DNA from: an uncultured Pseudomonadales bacterium
GTDB lineage: Bacteria > Pseudomonadota > Gammaproteobacteria > Pseudomonadales > CANNCY01
Assembly (NCBI GenBank): GCA_947503335.1
Contig: CANNCY010000002.1
Span: 1 to 64,000, forward strand
Reading direction: 5' to 3'
Length of the DNA: 64,000 nt
Both the position numbers and the translations under genes were made by a program. Below the pieces are notes generated by a model. It did not search any database. It was not told where the DNA came from and was given only the letters and a program-made list of their open reading frames with translations. Positions 18,991 through 28,927 of this stretch are shown here, piece after piece; the stretch's first letter is position 1, and each line of letters begins with the position of its first letter.

Positions 18991-20934
18991 ATGGAGCAAC
19001 AATCTTCAAAAATTGCTAAACAGCTGGTCAAAGCGATTTTAACTCTGTACCTGTCGCTTGCATTGATTATGACGGCACTTCAGATACTGTCAGAGTATGT
19101 ACTAGAAAAAGATCGACTTGCCGGCCGTATTGCCGATATGTCTGACACCTTTGCCCCTTCGTTAGCGCAGGGGTTATGGACCTTTGACGACCAACAAATC
19201 AATGCATCACTGGTGGGGGCCTTTAACATTGCTGAAATTCATGGTGTCAAGGTGGTTGCCGCAAATGGCTCTAACTGGGCCATAGGTAACTATACAAACG
19301 ATAGCGGCAAACTAGTTTTTAATGGCCCTGAGCAAGTCGATAACAGTAAAGACCTAACTCAGGATACAATAAGCACTACCTTATTTAGTGACACCTTTGA
19401 TATCGAGCGCCAAGGTGAGGTATTAGGCACCCAAACCATTTATTACAGTATCAACACTGTGGTCAATAACCTATGGGCCCCGACACTTATCACAGTATTT
19501 TTAGCCATTCTCAAAACTTTGCTTCTTTGGTGGATCTCAGTAAGCGTTATCAATCGATTGGTAGCCAAGCCACTGGGTCGTCTTGACACTGCAGTTAGTG
19601 ATTACGACCTAGCTAATACCGAACCGGCACAATTTGATGCTCTAGAGTCTCATAAGCCAACCAACGAACTAAACCACCTTTCAGATTCGATCACCGAAAT
19701 GACCAACAAACTCGCTAATCAAAACAAGCGTGTTGCAGATACCACCCTACTTCTTAAAGAACAAATTGATGAACAAACTAAAGACCTTTCTGATAAGAAT
19801 CACTTACTAGAAGATGCTTTAAAAACCAAAGCAAAGTTCTTGGCTGTAATGAGTCATGAATTACGCACGCCGTTGAACGGGATACATGGCTCGTTACAAA
19901 TCTTAAAGTCTCGAAGCAATGGCGGTGATGAATTACTCGACACAATGATTCAAAGCTCTAATCAGCTCAATGATTTAATCACTGACGTTCTTGGTTTTAG
20001 TGAAACTGAAACCAATAAACTAGTGTTACGAAAAGAGCCCCTAAAACTGGTCGACTTATACAACGGGGCGTGTGCGCAGTATCAATCGATTTGTGAAAAG
20101 AAAGCGATCGGCTTTAAGTCGTCTTTTGACGACCGGCTTACTGATCGTATGGTTATTGCAGACAGAAAACGCCTTGAGCAACTTGTATTTAAACTGCTAG
20201 ATAATGCCGTTAAGTTTACATACAAAGGCCATGTATATTTCGCTATAAACGCACTCGATTCTGAAGACACCGACAAGCAGGTTATCGAAATTATCGTCAA
20301 AGACACGGGGGTCGGCATTATTGAATCTAAACAAGATCTTGTCTTTGACCTATTCACCCAACTAGACAATCGCGTTAGTCGCGAGTTTGGCGGTATCGGT
20401 ATAGGGTTAGCTATCTGCAAACAAACTGTTGATCTCATGAACGGCAGCATAAAAGTTGATAGCCACTCTGGTGAGGGGTCAACGTTTACAGTGCAGTTAC
20501 CTCTTGCAGTACAAGTAGGCCAGCGATCTGAACCGCCAAACCAAATACAGCTTAATAACAGCCTAAGTGTACTTGTAGTCGATGACGTAGACACCAACGT
20601 GATGATGGTCAAGTTTATGCTTGAAGACCTTGGATTCAATGTAATCGCTGCAAAAAACGGCATCAAAGCGATCGAGCAGTTTCAAGCCCACAGGGGTGAA
20701 TTACTGTGCATTTTTATGGACTACCACATGCCGGAGATGAACGGTATTGAAGCAACCATCGAGATAAGAAAAGAAGATTCTGAGATACCCATTTACGCAT
20801 TAACAGCAAGTGACCTTCACGACACAAAAGCACAATGTGATGCTGCGGGAATGAACGGATTTATCGCCAAACCTGTCAATGAAATCGATATTCGAAATGC
20901 TTTGACTGACGCAACCCTTAGAACAGCGAAATAA
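18991..20934 (+). CDS. Membrane-bound hybrid histidine kinase
   Basis: A 647-residue sensor: membrane helix at about 13-33, a periplasmic domain of about 130 residues, a second helix at about 165-190, a HAMP-like linker and coiled coil (190-270), HisKA with FLAVMSHELRTPLNG (phosphorylated His near 287), HATPase (N-box LLDNAVKFT, G-boxes DTGVGI and GGIGIGLAI) and a C-terminal receiver with FMDYHMPEMNG. It lacks an HPt domain, so a separate phosphotransfer protein or regulator is needed. The divergent solute-binding protein gene suggests the signal. The four bases after its stop lead into the DUF922 gene. Confidence 0.9.
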   Translation: MEQQSSKIAKQLVKAILTLYLSLALIMTALQILSEYVLEKDRLAGRIADMSDTFAPSLAQGLWTFDDQQINASLVGAFNIAEIHGVKVVAANGSNWAIGNYTNDSGKLVFNGPEQVDNSKDLTQDTISTTLFSDTFDIERQGEVLGTQTIYYSINTVVNNLWAPTLITVFLAILKTLLLWWISVSVINRLVAKPLGRLDTAVSDYDLANTEPAQFDALESHKPTNELNHLSDSITEMTNKLANQNKRVADTTLLLKEQIDEQTKDLSDKNHLLEDALKTKAKFLAVMSHELRTPLNGIHGSLQILKSRSNGGDELLDTMIQSSNQLNDLITDVLGFSETETNKLVLRKEPLKLVDLYNGACAQYQSICEKKAIGFKSSFDDRLTDRMVIADRKRLEQLVFKLLDNAVKFTYKGHVYFAINALDSEDTDKQVIEIIVKDTGVGIIESKQDLVFDLFTQLDNRVSREFGGIGIGLAICKQTVDLMNGSIKVDSHSGEGSTFTVQLPLAVQVGQRSEPPNQIQLNNSLSVLVVDDVDTNVMMVKFMLEDLGFNVIAAKNGIKAIEQFQAHRGELLCIFMDYHMPEMNGIEATIEIRKEDSEIPIYALTASDLHDTKAQCDAAGMNGFIAKPVNEIDIRNALTDATLRTAK

Positions 20935-20938
20935 TCAG

Positions 20939-21490
20939 ATGTTAACTCTAGCCTTGTTACTTAGCTTATCGTCGAATATTGAGTATCAAGAGCATACTCG
21001 CTATTACGATATCAGCGGCACTACCATCAACCAAATGTTGAAGTCTATTCAAAAGAATAGACCAGCTGAGTATCACCTAGGTAACTTCGATGCCTATACA
21101 GATTACAAACTACACTATGGCTACAGCACGATTAAAAGCCATGGCCGCTGTAAGTTGACTAAACCCAAAATAAGATTAACGGTGACCTTTGTACTACCTA
21201 GGTGGACTAGCGAGCGCACCGCCCCTTCGAAGGTTATTAAAGAATGGCATCGTTATCGCCGCGCCTTAATTGAACATGAAAACGGTCATAAAGAGATCGC
21301 AGCTGAAGCTGCTAATGCAATTGAAAGTCTATTTCAAAGCATACCTAGATCTCGGTCATGTCACGATCTAAACCAACTATTTAACCATCGTGCTAGCGAA
21401 TTAGAACGTGATTTTCATCAGCGTCAAAAAGACTATGACAAAGCCACTAAGCATGGCATTCTAACCGGCGCTGTTCTAAATAGGATTTAA
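20939..21490 (+). CDS. DUF922 secreted zinc-protease-like protein
   Basis: A 183-residue protein with a short N-terminal hydrophobic signal and the DUF922 features: the YYDISGTTINQMLKSI start and the HENGH motif (HExxH, zinc ligands and catalytic Glu) near residue 117. It should be an exported metallopeptidase. It begins four bases after the hybrid kinase gene, so it is likely in the same transcript, although a functional link is not evident. Confidence 0.82.
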   Translation: MLTLALLLSLSSNIEYQEHTRYYDISGTTINQMLKSIQKNRPAEYHLGNFDAYTDYKLHYGYSTIKSHGRCKLTKPKIRLTVTFVLPRWTSERTAPSKVIKEWHRYRRALIEHENGHKEIAAEAANAIESLFQSIPRSRSCHDLNQLFNHRASELERDFHQRQKDYDKATKHGILTGAVLNRI

Positions 21491-21493
21491 TCT

Positions 21494-22510
21494 ATGCTCA
21501 CCCTTTCTGCAATTGCCCTAAGCGCTCAGTTATCGGCGACCGAACTGTTAGTTGGAACATACACACAATCTGAGTCAAAAGGCATTTATTCGATCAAGTT
21601 TGATGGAGAACACTTTAGCGAATTGAAGGCTGTGGCATCAGTAGGCAACCCCTCGTTTGTCATACCAATAAATGATGGCTTTTTAAGCGTCAGTGAAAAC
21701 GAGAACGGTACACTCGAGGCTTATCTAACAGAGCAAAGTCAATCATTAAGTGCACAGGGTAGCTGGCCTTGTCATATCGCAGTTTCATTACAGGGTGACT
21801 GGGTCAGTGTGTCAAACTATGGCGGTGGCAATCTGAGCTTATATCGTTTAGAAGGTAGCAGCCTGAGTTATCACACATCGCACCAAAATAATGGTAAAGG
21901 CTTTAATCCTGAGCGCCAAACTGCCCCTCATATGCACTGGAGCGGCTGGCATACCAACACAAATCTATATAGCGTTGATCTTGGGCTAGATAGTATTTTC
22001 ATGTACTCAGGCGATGACTACGTTAATAAATCTGTAGCACTCAAGGTACAACCGGGTGATGGCCCTAGGCACATGGCGTTTCATTCTAACGGCACAACTG
22101 CCTATATCGTGACAGAACTAACTAACCAGTTAATTACTGCAACCATCAATGATGACGGCACATTCAGCAGCCAATTGCGTCAATCAACCTTACCCGAGAA
22201 CTATCAAGACACAAGCTACATTGCACATATTCAAGTCGTTGGTAACGACCTTTACGTATCAAATCGCGGCCACAATAGTATCAGTCACTTTGACATAAGC
22301 GAACCTAATTCGCCAAAGTCAAAAGGCCATCGATCTACTGAAGGGCAATGGCCACGCGCGTTTTGAGTTACGAAAGATGGCCACACACTGATTGTTGCCA
22401 ATCAACAGTCAGATAATCTGGTGGCCATCAAAAGAAACAAAGATGGTAGCTTAGGTACGACGCTAGATACGATCAAAGTGTCTACGCCTACCCACATTAT
22501 CGAGCGCTAA
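21494..22510 (+). pseudogene. Lactonase-family beta-propeller gene broken by one TGA
   Basis: The gene begins three bases after the DUF922 stop with a short signal sequence and the start typical of the 6-phosphogluconolactonase/3-carboxy-muconate cyclase family (ELLVGTYTQSESKGIYSIKFDG), with VSNYGGGNLSLY and GDGPRHMAFH blades. The frame reaches TGA at 22364-22366, right after GQWPRAF. The same frame then continues VTKDGHTLIVANQQSDNLV to TAA 22510. WPR-F followed by a DG-LLVANQ block is a family hallmark, so the TGA splits one normal gene of about 338 codons. No frameshift is needed. The last 47 residues of the propeller would be lost. It may be a recent pseudogene, a strain variant or a sequence error. 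Confidence 0.85.
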
Positions 22511-23649
22511 ACTTTTAAGAAGATCTTGCGGTTGTACATGTACTTCACCAACCCGTACACCGCAAGCACCATCAACACTGCGTACACTAGCGACGCAAGA
22601 TAGTTACCAAATAATGGCTGTAAACTGACATAAATCAATGACCCCAGACTTTGCTGACCTACAGGTATCATGACCAATAAACGAGCCGCGATCTCGGCAG
22701 CCATGTAACCCGCAATGGCGTTCATGCCAAATACCTTTAAAGCAAAGAACGGTTTCTTAACCTGAGCTGACTCGGTAAGCCACAAGAAGGCGCCCATTCC
22801 AGCGGTTGCCCAACCGCCTGTTGCTAAGACAAAGCTTGGTGTCCATAGCGCTTTGTTAATTGGTACCCACTGGTGCATAAGGTGACCAACGATAACGAAA
22901 CATATGCCCAATCCTATCAACCATTTTACGCTATCTAACCCTTTACTGAGCATCAGCTTTGCCATCAGACCACCTAGTAAGCAGCTCACTACAGCAGGGA
23001 AAGTAGAAAGCAACCCTTCAGGGTCATACGCCCAAGGCACCGTCTGCGCCCACACATGATTCGCACCTAACAACAACACATCTGAATAAGCAGCCAGATT
23101 AGTGCCCTTTTCCCAATTACCGGCGATCAATGTTCCATCAGGCATAGGCACCGATATCATTGTCATCATGGCAATATAAAAAATACTAATGGCGATAGAG
23201 GCAGCCAACCAAACACGCCATCCTGTTGTGAGTACAAGCAGACAGGTTACAAAATATACAATGCCGATACGCTGTAAAACGCCTAACCAACGTACGCCCT
23301 CAATTCGATCTTCGAACCACGAGTAGTCAGGATCAAAGGGGTTATAAAAGAAAACCGCCAAGAAAAGACCCAAACCGATTAACTTGAGTGTTCTAAGGCC
23401 AATAGCCTTAAAACGGGCAGATGATAATCCCGACACACCTTGAAAGGCACACACGATCGAGACGCCAACAATAAATAAGAAAAACGGAAACACCAAATCG
23501 GTGGGCGTATAACCGTGCCAACTGGCATGTTGAAGCGGAGCATACACATAGCTCCAGCTACCGGGGTTGTTCACCAGTACCATCATCGCAACGGCCAAAC
23601 CCCGTAGCATATCGACGGCATCTATTCTTCTGGGCAACGTAGATGACAT
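22507..23649 (-). CDS. nagX: NagX-like multi-pass membrane acyltransferase family protein (DUF5009)
   Basis: About 380 residues with some ten membrane helices. The N-terminus RRIDAVDMLRGLAVAMMVLVNNPGSW and the YTPTDLVFPFFLFIVGVSI block are typical of the HGSNAT/NagX family, related to the lysosomal heparan glucosaminide acetyltransferase. NagX is linked in some gammaproteobacteria to N-acetylglucosamine use, but no nag genes are here. I take ATG 23649 as the start, with GAGAA seven bases before; an in-frame ATG at 23706 would add 19 residues of uncertain value. The stop overlaps that of the broken lactonase gene, which runs towards it. Confidence 0.8.
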   Translation of the reverse strand: MSSTLPRRIDAVDMLRGLAVAMMVLVNNPGSWSYVYAPLQHASWHGYTPTDLVFPFFLFIVGVSIVCAFQGVSGLSSARFKAIGLRTLKLIGLGLFLAVFFYNPFDPDYSWFEDRIEGVRWLGVLQRIGIVYFVTCLLVLTTGWRVWLAASIAISIFYIAMMTMISVPMPDGTLIAGNWEKGTNLAAYSDVLLLGANHVWAQTVPWAYDPEGLLSTFPAVVSCLLGGLMAKLMLSKGLDSVKWLIGLGICFVIVGHLMHQWVPINKALWTPSFVLATGGWATAGMGAFLWLTESAQVKKPFFALKVFGMNAIAGYMAAEIAARLLVMIPVGQQSLGSLIYVSLQPLFGNYLASLVYAVLMVLAVYGLVKYMYNRKIFLKV

Positions 23650-23832
23650 AGTTAAATTCTCAATTTTTAGAGCGGCAAGTGTAGCGCTAAATAGTGCCAC
23701 ATCCAAAATAGTTCAAATTTATACGTTTGAATAAACAGTCTCTGAATAGCACTGATCGGTCTAATACTGATCAAATTTTGTGCAATACTGAAATTAATGG
23801 ACATTCAGCAAGGCAGTAGCAAGGAGCATGTG

Positions 23833-24288
23833 GTGACACGTTTGCAGGCTGACATTACTTATTTATCACTGGCGGTTTCGGTATCTACAATTTCGATTGC
23901 TCCACACTTGGTATGGGCAAACACATCGATAGAGCCTTTTTCGCCCGGCTTTAAGGCGCAAGACCTCTCGTTAAGCAAGCCAACTGTTAAACAGCTAACG
24001 ACAGAGCAACTACTGATCTTAGGCGAGCAAAAGATATGCCTAAAAAAGGTAGACCCCCGAATGATTCAAAATCAGGTTTGGGCGCATGATCACCTAAAAT
24101 TAAAAGGCGGTCGACACCAGGCGAAAGCGTTTGCAAAAGACTTAACTAAGCGATTTAGGGGCGGCAATCTTAAATTTGAAAGTAACACGCACCGTTCTCA
24201 TAGCTTTGCAGCCCCAAGACCCGAATTAAACTATGGCATGGGTGTAAAGAGTGGCGATTTGCAGTTAAAAGTGGAGTACCGTTTTTAA
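23833..24288 (+). CDS. Secreted protein of unknown function
   Basis: I place the start at GTG 23833, with AAGGAG (23821-23826) six bases upstream; an ATG at 23797 is in frame but has no such site. The product is 151 residues with a signal peptide (hydrophobic stretch ending near LVWANT). The mature part has no family I know. It ends SGDLQLKVEYRF: a last strand with C-terminal Phe is typical of outer-membrane barrels, but the protein is too small for an ordinary barrel. It may be a shortened or accessory outer-membrane protein. It is followed by an RDD protein gene 40 bases on. Confidence 0.6.
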   Translation: MTRLQADITYLSLAVSVSTISIAPHLVWANTSIEPFSPGFKAQDLSLSKPTVKQLTTEQLLILGEQKICLKKVDPRMIQNQVWAHDHLKLKGGRHQAKAFAKDLTKRFRGGNLKFESNTHRSHSFAAPRPELNYGMGVKSGDLQLKVEYRF

Positions 24289-24328
24289 CTTTGGTTTAAT
24301 AGCGCCTTACCTATCGTGAGAGCCATCT

Positions 24329-24781
24329 ATGCCAACGCCCAGCCTGTTACGTCGTATAGCCGCATTGGTCTATGACCTGTTTCTGTTAATCGCCCTATTG
24401 TTTGGCTGGGTAGCACTAAGCATTGGTGCCAATGTTTGGCTGGTAGGCGAAGAGGCAGTCAAAGAATCAACCCTTGCCGCACCGCAATGGTCTGTTCAAC
24501 TAGGTATCCTGGTGGTGATTTCAGGCTTTTACAGCTTCTTTTGGCGCAAACAAGGCCAAACGTTAGGTATGCAAGCCTGGCGTATCAAAACACAGCAACC
24601 CAATGGCGAGTTATTAACCCAAGCGCAGTGCTTTAAGCGCATCGCAGCGGGCGCTCTATCATGGGCATGTTTTGGTCTCGGTTATCTCTGGGCACTTGGC
24701 CCAAGTAAACAAACTTGGCACGACAAATTGTCGGGCACAGAAGTTGTTTTACTGCCCAAAGAATCGCGCAAAAAAGATTAG
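24329..24781 (+). CDS. RDD family membrane protein
   Basis: A 150-residue protein with three to four membrane helices and the RDD signature: LLRRIAALVYDLFLLIALLFGW at the start (R-x-x-A-x-x-x-D), the GQTLGMQAWRIKTQ block and the terminal WHDKLSGTEVV. The family is linked to membrane transport or ion tolerance but mostly lacks a known function. Its last four bases overlap the stop of lptG, which converges on it. Confidence 0.88.
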   Translation: MPTPSLLRRIAALVYDLFLLIALLFGWVALSIGANVWLVGEEAVKESTLAAPQWSVQLGILVVISGFYSFFWRKQGQTLGMQAWRIKTQQPNGELLTQAQCFKRIAAGALSWACFGLGYLWALGPSKQTWHDKLSGTEVVLLPKESRKKD

Positions 24782-25836
24782 CCGGCTCGACGTATCAAGT
24801 ACATACCAAATAGCAAACAGATAAACGTCGGCATTAACACTGCCACCAACGGTGAGAAACCGTAAACAAGGCTAGCTGGTGCCAACAAGTTTTGAATGGT
24901 TTGCACCACAATGCCGACGATGATACCGGTAAATACACGATACCCCATCGACACCTGTCGCAATGAGCCAAACACAAACGAGATAGCTACCACTACCAAG
25001 CCAATCGTAGTTAATGGCTGCAGCAATTTCCGCCAAAACGCTAACTTATATTCTTGGTTAGCCTGATCTTGGTGCTCTAAGAATTCGGCGTAGTCGTATA
25101 ATTCTCGAATGGATAGTCGTTCGGTGGCCACCGAACTAAGCCTTAGTAAACGCGCTGACAAATCAGCATCCCAATGTTCTTTAAATTCGCTAGTGCGCTC
25201 GGTGTGATCGGCATATATACGAGTGCCTTGCATATCCATTAAATGCCAAACACCCTCTTCAAAATGTGCTTCGTCTGCGTGCTGTGTTTCTACTAATCGA
25301 TGCTGGTCGTCAAAGATAAATCGTGTTACACCGGCCAGCTCTGACGTAGACATCACTGCCTCAACATGTACGTACTCACCCTGTAGTCTTAGCCACGTAC
25401 CTCTATCGATGTTGGTACCCGGGGGCGAGCGCTGTAAATGCCGCTTAGCTTCGGCTCGCTGCTCCATTGCCGGCGCAAGATACTCGCCCAAAACCATACC
25501 ACCGCCTATAACCAACAATGCCGGTATCAATGCATAGAAAGCGAGCTTGCGAATACTGTGCCCCGTTGCACGGAGCACCGTTAGTTCAGAGGTATTGGCT
25601 AAACCGCCCAAACCTACTAATACGCCAATCAATGCCGATAAGGGTAAATTCATGACTATACGTGTTGGCAGGGTACCTGCTATGTACTGCAGCACTTGCA
25701 TTACCCCATAGTCGTAACGCAATCGCCCCATTTGATCGATCAACTCAGCTACGACATCGACCGACAAAATAATTAGTAGAACCACCAAAATGGCAAGTAA
25801 TACCTGGGTACCTACATAGCGCGCAGCAACGTTCAT
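24778..25836 (-). CDS. lptG: LptG, lipopolysaccharide export permease
   Basis: An inner-membrane half of the LptB2FG transporter that pulls lipopolysaccharide out of the membrane. About 352 residues with the YjgP/YjgQ architecture: three helices, a periplasmic beta-jellyroll (about 135-265) and three more helices. ATG 25836 overlaps the lptF TGA by four bases (ATGA) and is the better start; an in-frame start at 25866 lies inside lptF. Essential in most Gram-negatives. Confidence 0.93.
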   Translation of the reverse strand: MNVAARYVGTQVLLAILVVLLIILSVDVVAELIDQMGRLRYDYGVMQVLQYIAGTLPTRIVMNLPLSALIGVLVGLGGLANTSELTVLRATGHSIRKLAFYALIPALLVIGGGMVLGEYLAPAMEQRAEAKRHLQRSPPGTNIDRGTWLRLQGEYVHVEAVMSTSELAGVTRFIFDDQHRLVETQHADEAHFEEGVWHLMDMQGTRIYADHTERTSEFKEHWDADLSARLLRLSSVATERLSIRELYDYAEFLEHQDQANQEYKLAFWRKLLQPLTTIGLVVVAISFVFGSLRQVSMGYRVFTGIIVGIVVQTIQNLLAPASLVYGFSPLVAVLMPTFICLLFGMYLIRRAG

Positions 25837-26903
25837 GATATACGCTCCGATCGATAGTAAAGCCAAAACGCAAGCGCTACAAAAGCAAAGTGAATAGGTA
25901 GTAACCCGATGTGTGCCGGAATATCACCGTCTTCGATCCAGCCTCGCCCTGAATTAAGCATCGAAAGATAGAATACATACAAGAAGACCGCAGGGATGAT
26001 GCGAGCATAACGGCCCTGCCTAGGGCGCGTTTTAGACAATGCAAACCCCATGATGGTGACCACAGGCACCAACACTATTAGCGACAACCGCCATTGAAAA
26101 GTAGATTCTAATGACAGATCGCCGGTGCCGATCAGCTCTTTTGTAGCCATCGCATTTGCCGAATGCTTAAGTTCTTCGGTAGTGGCTCTAGGTATATGAT
26201 GCCCCATGCGATCAAACAAAATCTGCGTAAAGTCGAGCTGCCCAGGTTCGCCCTGGGTACGATAGCCGTCTTCTAATACTAAATAACGACGCCCGTCAGC
26301 TCCTACTTCGGGATATCCTTTAGGAGCGTGCACCACCACAGGGCCAAGATCAGCTTGGTCTGCTAGAGCCACAAACACGTTACTTAAAACAACATCATTG
26401 CGCTCGCCAGATACCTGTTCGGCAAATACGACGCCCGCCCCACCCTTTAACGAGATAAAACTAGAGGGCTTAACTGCATCAATTTCTGTTCGTTGAGCCT
26501 GATCGTAAAGAATTTTTTCAACATTGGCGGCGTTATAGGGGTTAACAAATAGCACTAGCCAAGCGACGATCATCGAAACCATGCCCGCCACGATCAAGGT
26601 ATACCCTAGCAATTTTGCTCGGCTAACCCCACAGGCAGCCATGACAGACATTTCGTTGTCACCGTACAAACGACCAAAGGCCAATAGAATGGCTAAGAAA
26701 AATGAAAGGGGTAAGATCAGTTCGAGAAAGCCTGGCAACCGTAGGCCCATTACGATAAGCAACACCTCGGTATCGATCGAACCGCGCGACGCAGACTCTA
26801 AATATCTGACAAATCGGGTCGATGCCACAATCAACAACAATACAGTTGTGGCTGCTGCCGTGGCAGTAATCAGCTCGCGCGCAAGATACCTAAATAGAAT
26901 CAC
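25833..26903 (-). CDS. lptF: LptF, lipopolysaccharide export permease
   Basis: The partner of LptG in the same transporter. 356 residues, starting ILFRYLARELITATAAATTVLLL, with the usual six helices and the periplasmic domain containing VVFAEQVSGERN. It heads the lptF-lptG pair and diverges from pepA across an 83-base gap, the common arrangement in gammaproteobacteria. Confidence 0.93.
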   Translation of the reverse strand: MILFRYLARELITATAAATTVLLLIVASTRFVRYLESASRGSIDTEVLLIVMGLRLPGFLELILPLSFFLAILLAFGRLYGDNEMSVMAACGVSRAKLLGYTLIVAGMVSMIVAWLVLFVNPYNAANVEKILYDQAQRTEIDAVKPSSFISLKGGAGVVFAEQVSGERNDVVLSNVFVALADQADLGPVVVHAPKGYPEVGADGRRYLVLEDGYRTQGEPGQLDFTQILFDRMGHHIPRATTEELKHSANAMATKELIGTGDLSLESTFQWRLSLIVLVPVVTIMGFALSKTRPRQGRYARIIPAVFLYVFYLSMLNSGRGWIEDGDIPAHIGLLPIHFAFVALAFWLYYRSERIS

Positions 26904-26986
26904 TTATAATATGGCCAGTTCAGATGCTTAGTCACATAGCGTAAACTATATTGCATTACAGCTCTACGAAACTGGATAACACTAAG

Positions 26987-28462
26987 ATGAAGATTACTGT
27001 TAAAAATACAGCTGCAAGCACAACCAAAGCTAAGGTACTGGTTGTTTTTGCTACCAATAAGAAACTTTCTGCAGCCGCAAACGAGTTAAACAAAGCACTT
27101 GATGGCGCACTGGCTGCCATGCACAAACGCGCTACATTCAGTGGCGAGGCCGGCACGGGTATTGTGCTTCCGACACCCGCCTACGCGAACGCCGAAGCAG
27201 TAGTATTAGCAGGTGTACCAGCCAAAGGGATGACCGCCTTGGCTGCCAGTAAAGTAGCCAACTACATTGCAAGTACGCTACACGCGCAAAAGCTGGCCGA
27301 TGCAGCGATCTTTGTTGATGCGGGTGCTACAGATGACAACGGCAAGCAGCTAGGCCTAATCATTGCTCGCGAACTGGTCGCGAAAAGCTACACCCCAGAC
27401 ATGTGTAAGTCAGGCAAGCGCGCTAAGGCTGACTTAAAGCGTGTCGCCTTGATTAGCGATGACACCAAAGTACGTAATGCATTAAAGGCCTCAGCTGAGC
27501 AAGGCGCTGCTTCTGGTCTAGGCCATAACGAAGCACGTGAACTGGGCGATCTTCCTGGCAATATCTGTACCCCAACCTTTTTAGCGAATCGCGCCAAAGC
27601 AATGGCAAAGGCTACTCCTAAGCTGACCACCAAGATTCTTGACGAAAAACAGATGAAAGCGCTAGGCATGAACAGCCTATTGAGTGTAAGTCAGGGTTCA
27701 GCCCAGCCTGCCAAGCTAATCATCATGGAATACAAAGGTGGCAAGAAAGACGAGAAGCCTACCGTACTTGTGGGTAAAGGCCTTACCTTTGACTCGGGCG
27801 GCATCTCAATTAAGCCTGGCGCGGCAATGGACGAAATGAAATACGACATGGGTGGTGCCGCTGCGGTATTTGGCGCCATGGTCTCGGCAATCGAGCTAGG
27901 CCTTAAGTCGAACATTGTGGCCGTTGTAGCGGCCGCAGAAAACATGCCTAGCAGTACGGCAACCAAACCAGGCGATATCTTCACGTCGATGAAGGGCCTA
28001 ACCATTGAAGTACTCAACACCGACGCCGAAGGCCGGCTAGTACTGTGTGACGCCCTTACTTACGTAGAGCGCTATAAGCCGAAAGCAGTTATCGATTTAG
28101 CAACACTTACTGGTGCTTGTGTTATTGCACTGGGCTCAAAGGCCACCGGCCTGTACGCTAACGATCAAAAATTGGCCAATCGTCTACTAGAAGCAGGCGA
28201 GTCTACCTTTGACCGCGCGTGGCAAATGCCACTATGGGACGAGTACCAGCCAATGCTTAAGTCAAACTTCGCCGATCTAGCAAACATTGGTGGCCGCGAA
28301 GCCGGCAGCGTAACCGCTGCGTGTTTCTTGAGCCGATTTGCCGAAGAGTACAACTGGGCTCACCTAGATATCGCTGGTTCTGCTTGGCAAAGTGGCGCAA
28401 ACAAGGGCGCAACTGGCCGCCCTGTAAGTTTGCTCATTGAATACCTAAAGAAGCACGCTTAA
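26987..28462 (+). CDS. pepA: PepA, leucyl aminopeptidase
   Basis: A cytoplasmic dizinc aminopeptidase (family M17), about 491 residues; in E. coli it also binds DNA. The signature [16 protein letters not shown] is intact, as are the metal ligands in [16 protein letters not shown] and DMGGAAAV. I take ATG 26987 (MKITVKN) as the start, which matches family length; an in-frame ATG at 26951 adds 12 residues. It heads pepA-holC-(unknown)-valS. Confidence 0.95.
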   Translation: MKITVKNTAASTTKAKVLVVFATNKKLSAAANELNKALDGALAAMHKRATFSGEAGTGIVLPTPAYANAEAVVLAGVPAKGMTALAASKVANYIASTLHAQKLADAAIFVDAGATDDNGKQLGLIIARELVAKSYTPDMCKSGKRAKADLKRVALISDDTKVRNALKASAEQGAASGLGHNEARELGDLPGNICTPTFLANRAKAMAKATPKLTTKILDEKQMKALGMNSLLSVSQGSAQPAKLIIMEYKGGKKDEKPTVLVGKGLTFDSGGISIKPGAAMDEMKYDMGGAAAVFGAMVSAIELGLKSNIVAVVAAAENMPSSTATKPGDIFTSMKGLTIEVLNTDAEGRLVLCDALTYVERYKPKAVIDLATLTGACVIALGSKATGLYANDQKLANRLLEAGESTFDRAWQMPLWDEYQPMLKSNFADLANIGGREAGSVTAACFLSRFAEEYNWAHLDIAGSAWQSGANKGATGRPVSLLIEYLKKHA

Positions 28463-28495
28463 ACTAGGCGCATTCTAAAGGTAAGTACTAACTAA

Positions 28496-28927
28496 ATGAC
28501 CCAAGTAGATTTTTATGTTGCAGAGGGCGCACCACTGGGTGCGCTCAACCATATCGCCGCACGACTGTGTATCAAGGCGATGGCTGCGCGCAAAGATACC
28601 TGGGTCAGAACCGCCCCAGATCAAGACATTAATGCTTTGATTGATTACTTTTGGGGCTTTACGCCTACCTCATTTATCGCCTGTGCACCTGTGGGCGAGC
28701 GCGAAGACATTCACCCAGTGCGCGTTGGCAGCGAACCACCTAGCCTTGAAAGCCATGTAGTCATAAACCTTGCCAACACGCCGGTGCCCGGTACGTTCGA
28801 CCGAATTATCGAGATAGTAGTCGATGACGATGCACTCAAAGCCAGCCGCAGAGACGCTTGGGTTTTCTACAAGAACCAAGGTTTTAATGCTCGGCGCACC
28901 GAGATCAACGTAAAGGTGAGTGCGTGA
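28496..28927 (+). CDS. holC: HolC, DNA polymerase III chi subunit
   Basis: A 143-residue clamp-loader accessory protein linking SSB to the polymerase. It begins TQVDFYVAEGAPLGALNHIAARLCIKAMAARK and has the family's conserved hydrophobic core ending WVFYKNQGFNARRTEINVK. The place between pepA and valS is the classical one. Its TGA overlaps the GTG start of the next gene (GTGA). Confidence 0.92.
   Translation: MTQVDFYVAEGAPLGALNHIAARLCIKAMAARKDTWVRTAPDQDINALIDYFWGFTPTSFIACAPVGEREDIHPVRVGSEPPSLESHVVINLANTPVPGTFDRIIEIVVDDDALKASRRDAWVFYKNQGFNARRTEINVKVSA

Noticed and set aside
20082-20666. Long open frame (194 codons) opposite the hybrid kinase gene
   Set aside because: It is antisense to a well-defined kinase, has no protein-like domain and low-complexity Ser/Thr-rich sequence typical of a shadow frame. 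The same holds for other frames opposite katG, valS, pepA and napA.
25733-25745. TTGATCGATCAA as an FNR box
   Set aside because: Half-sites are separated by two bases instead of four, and it is inside lptG.
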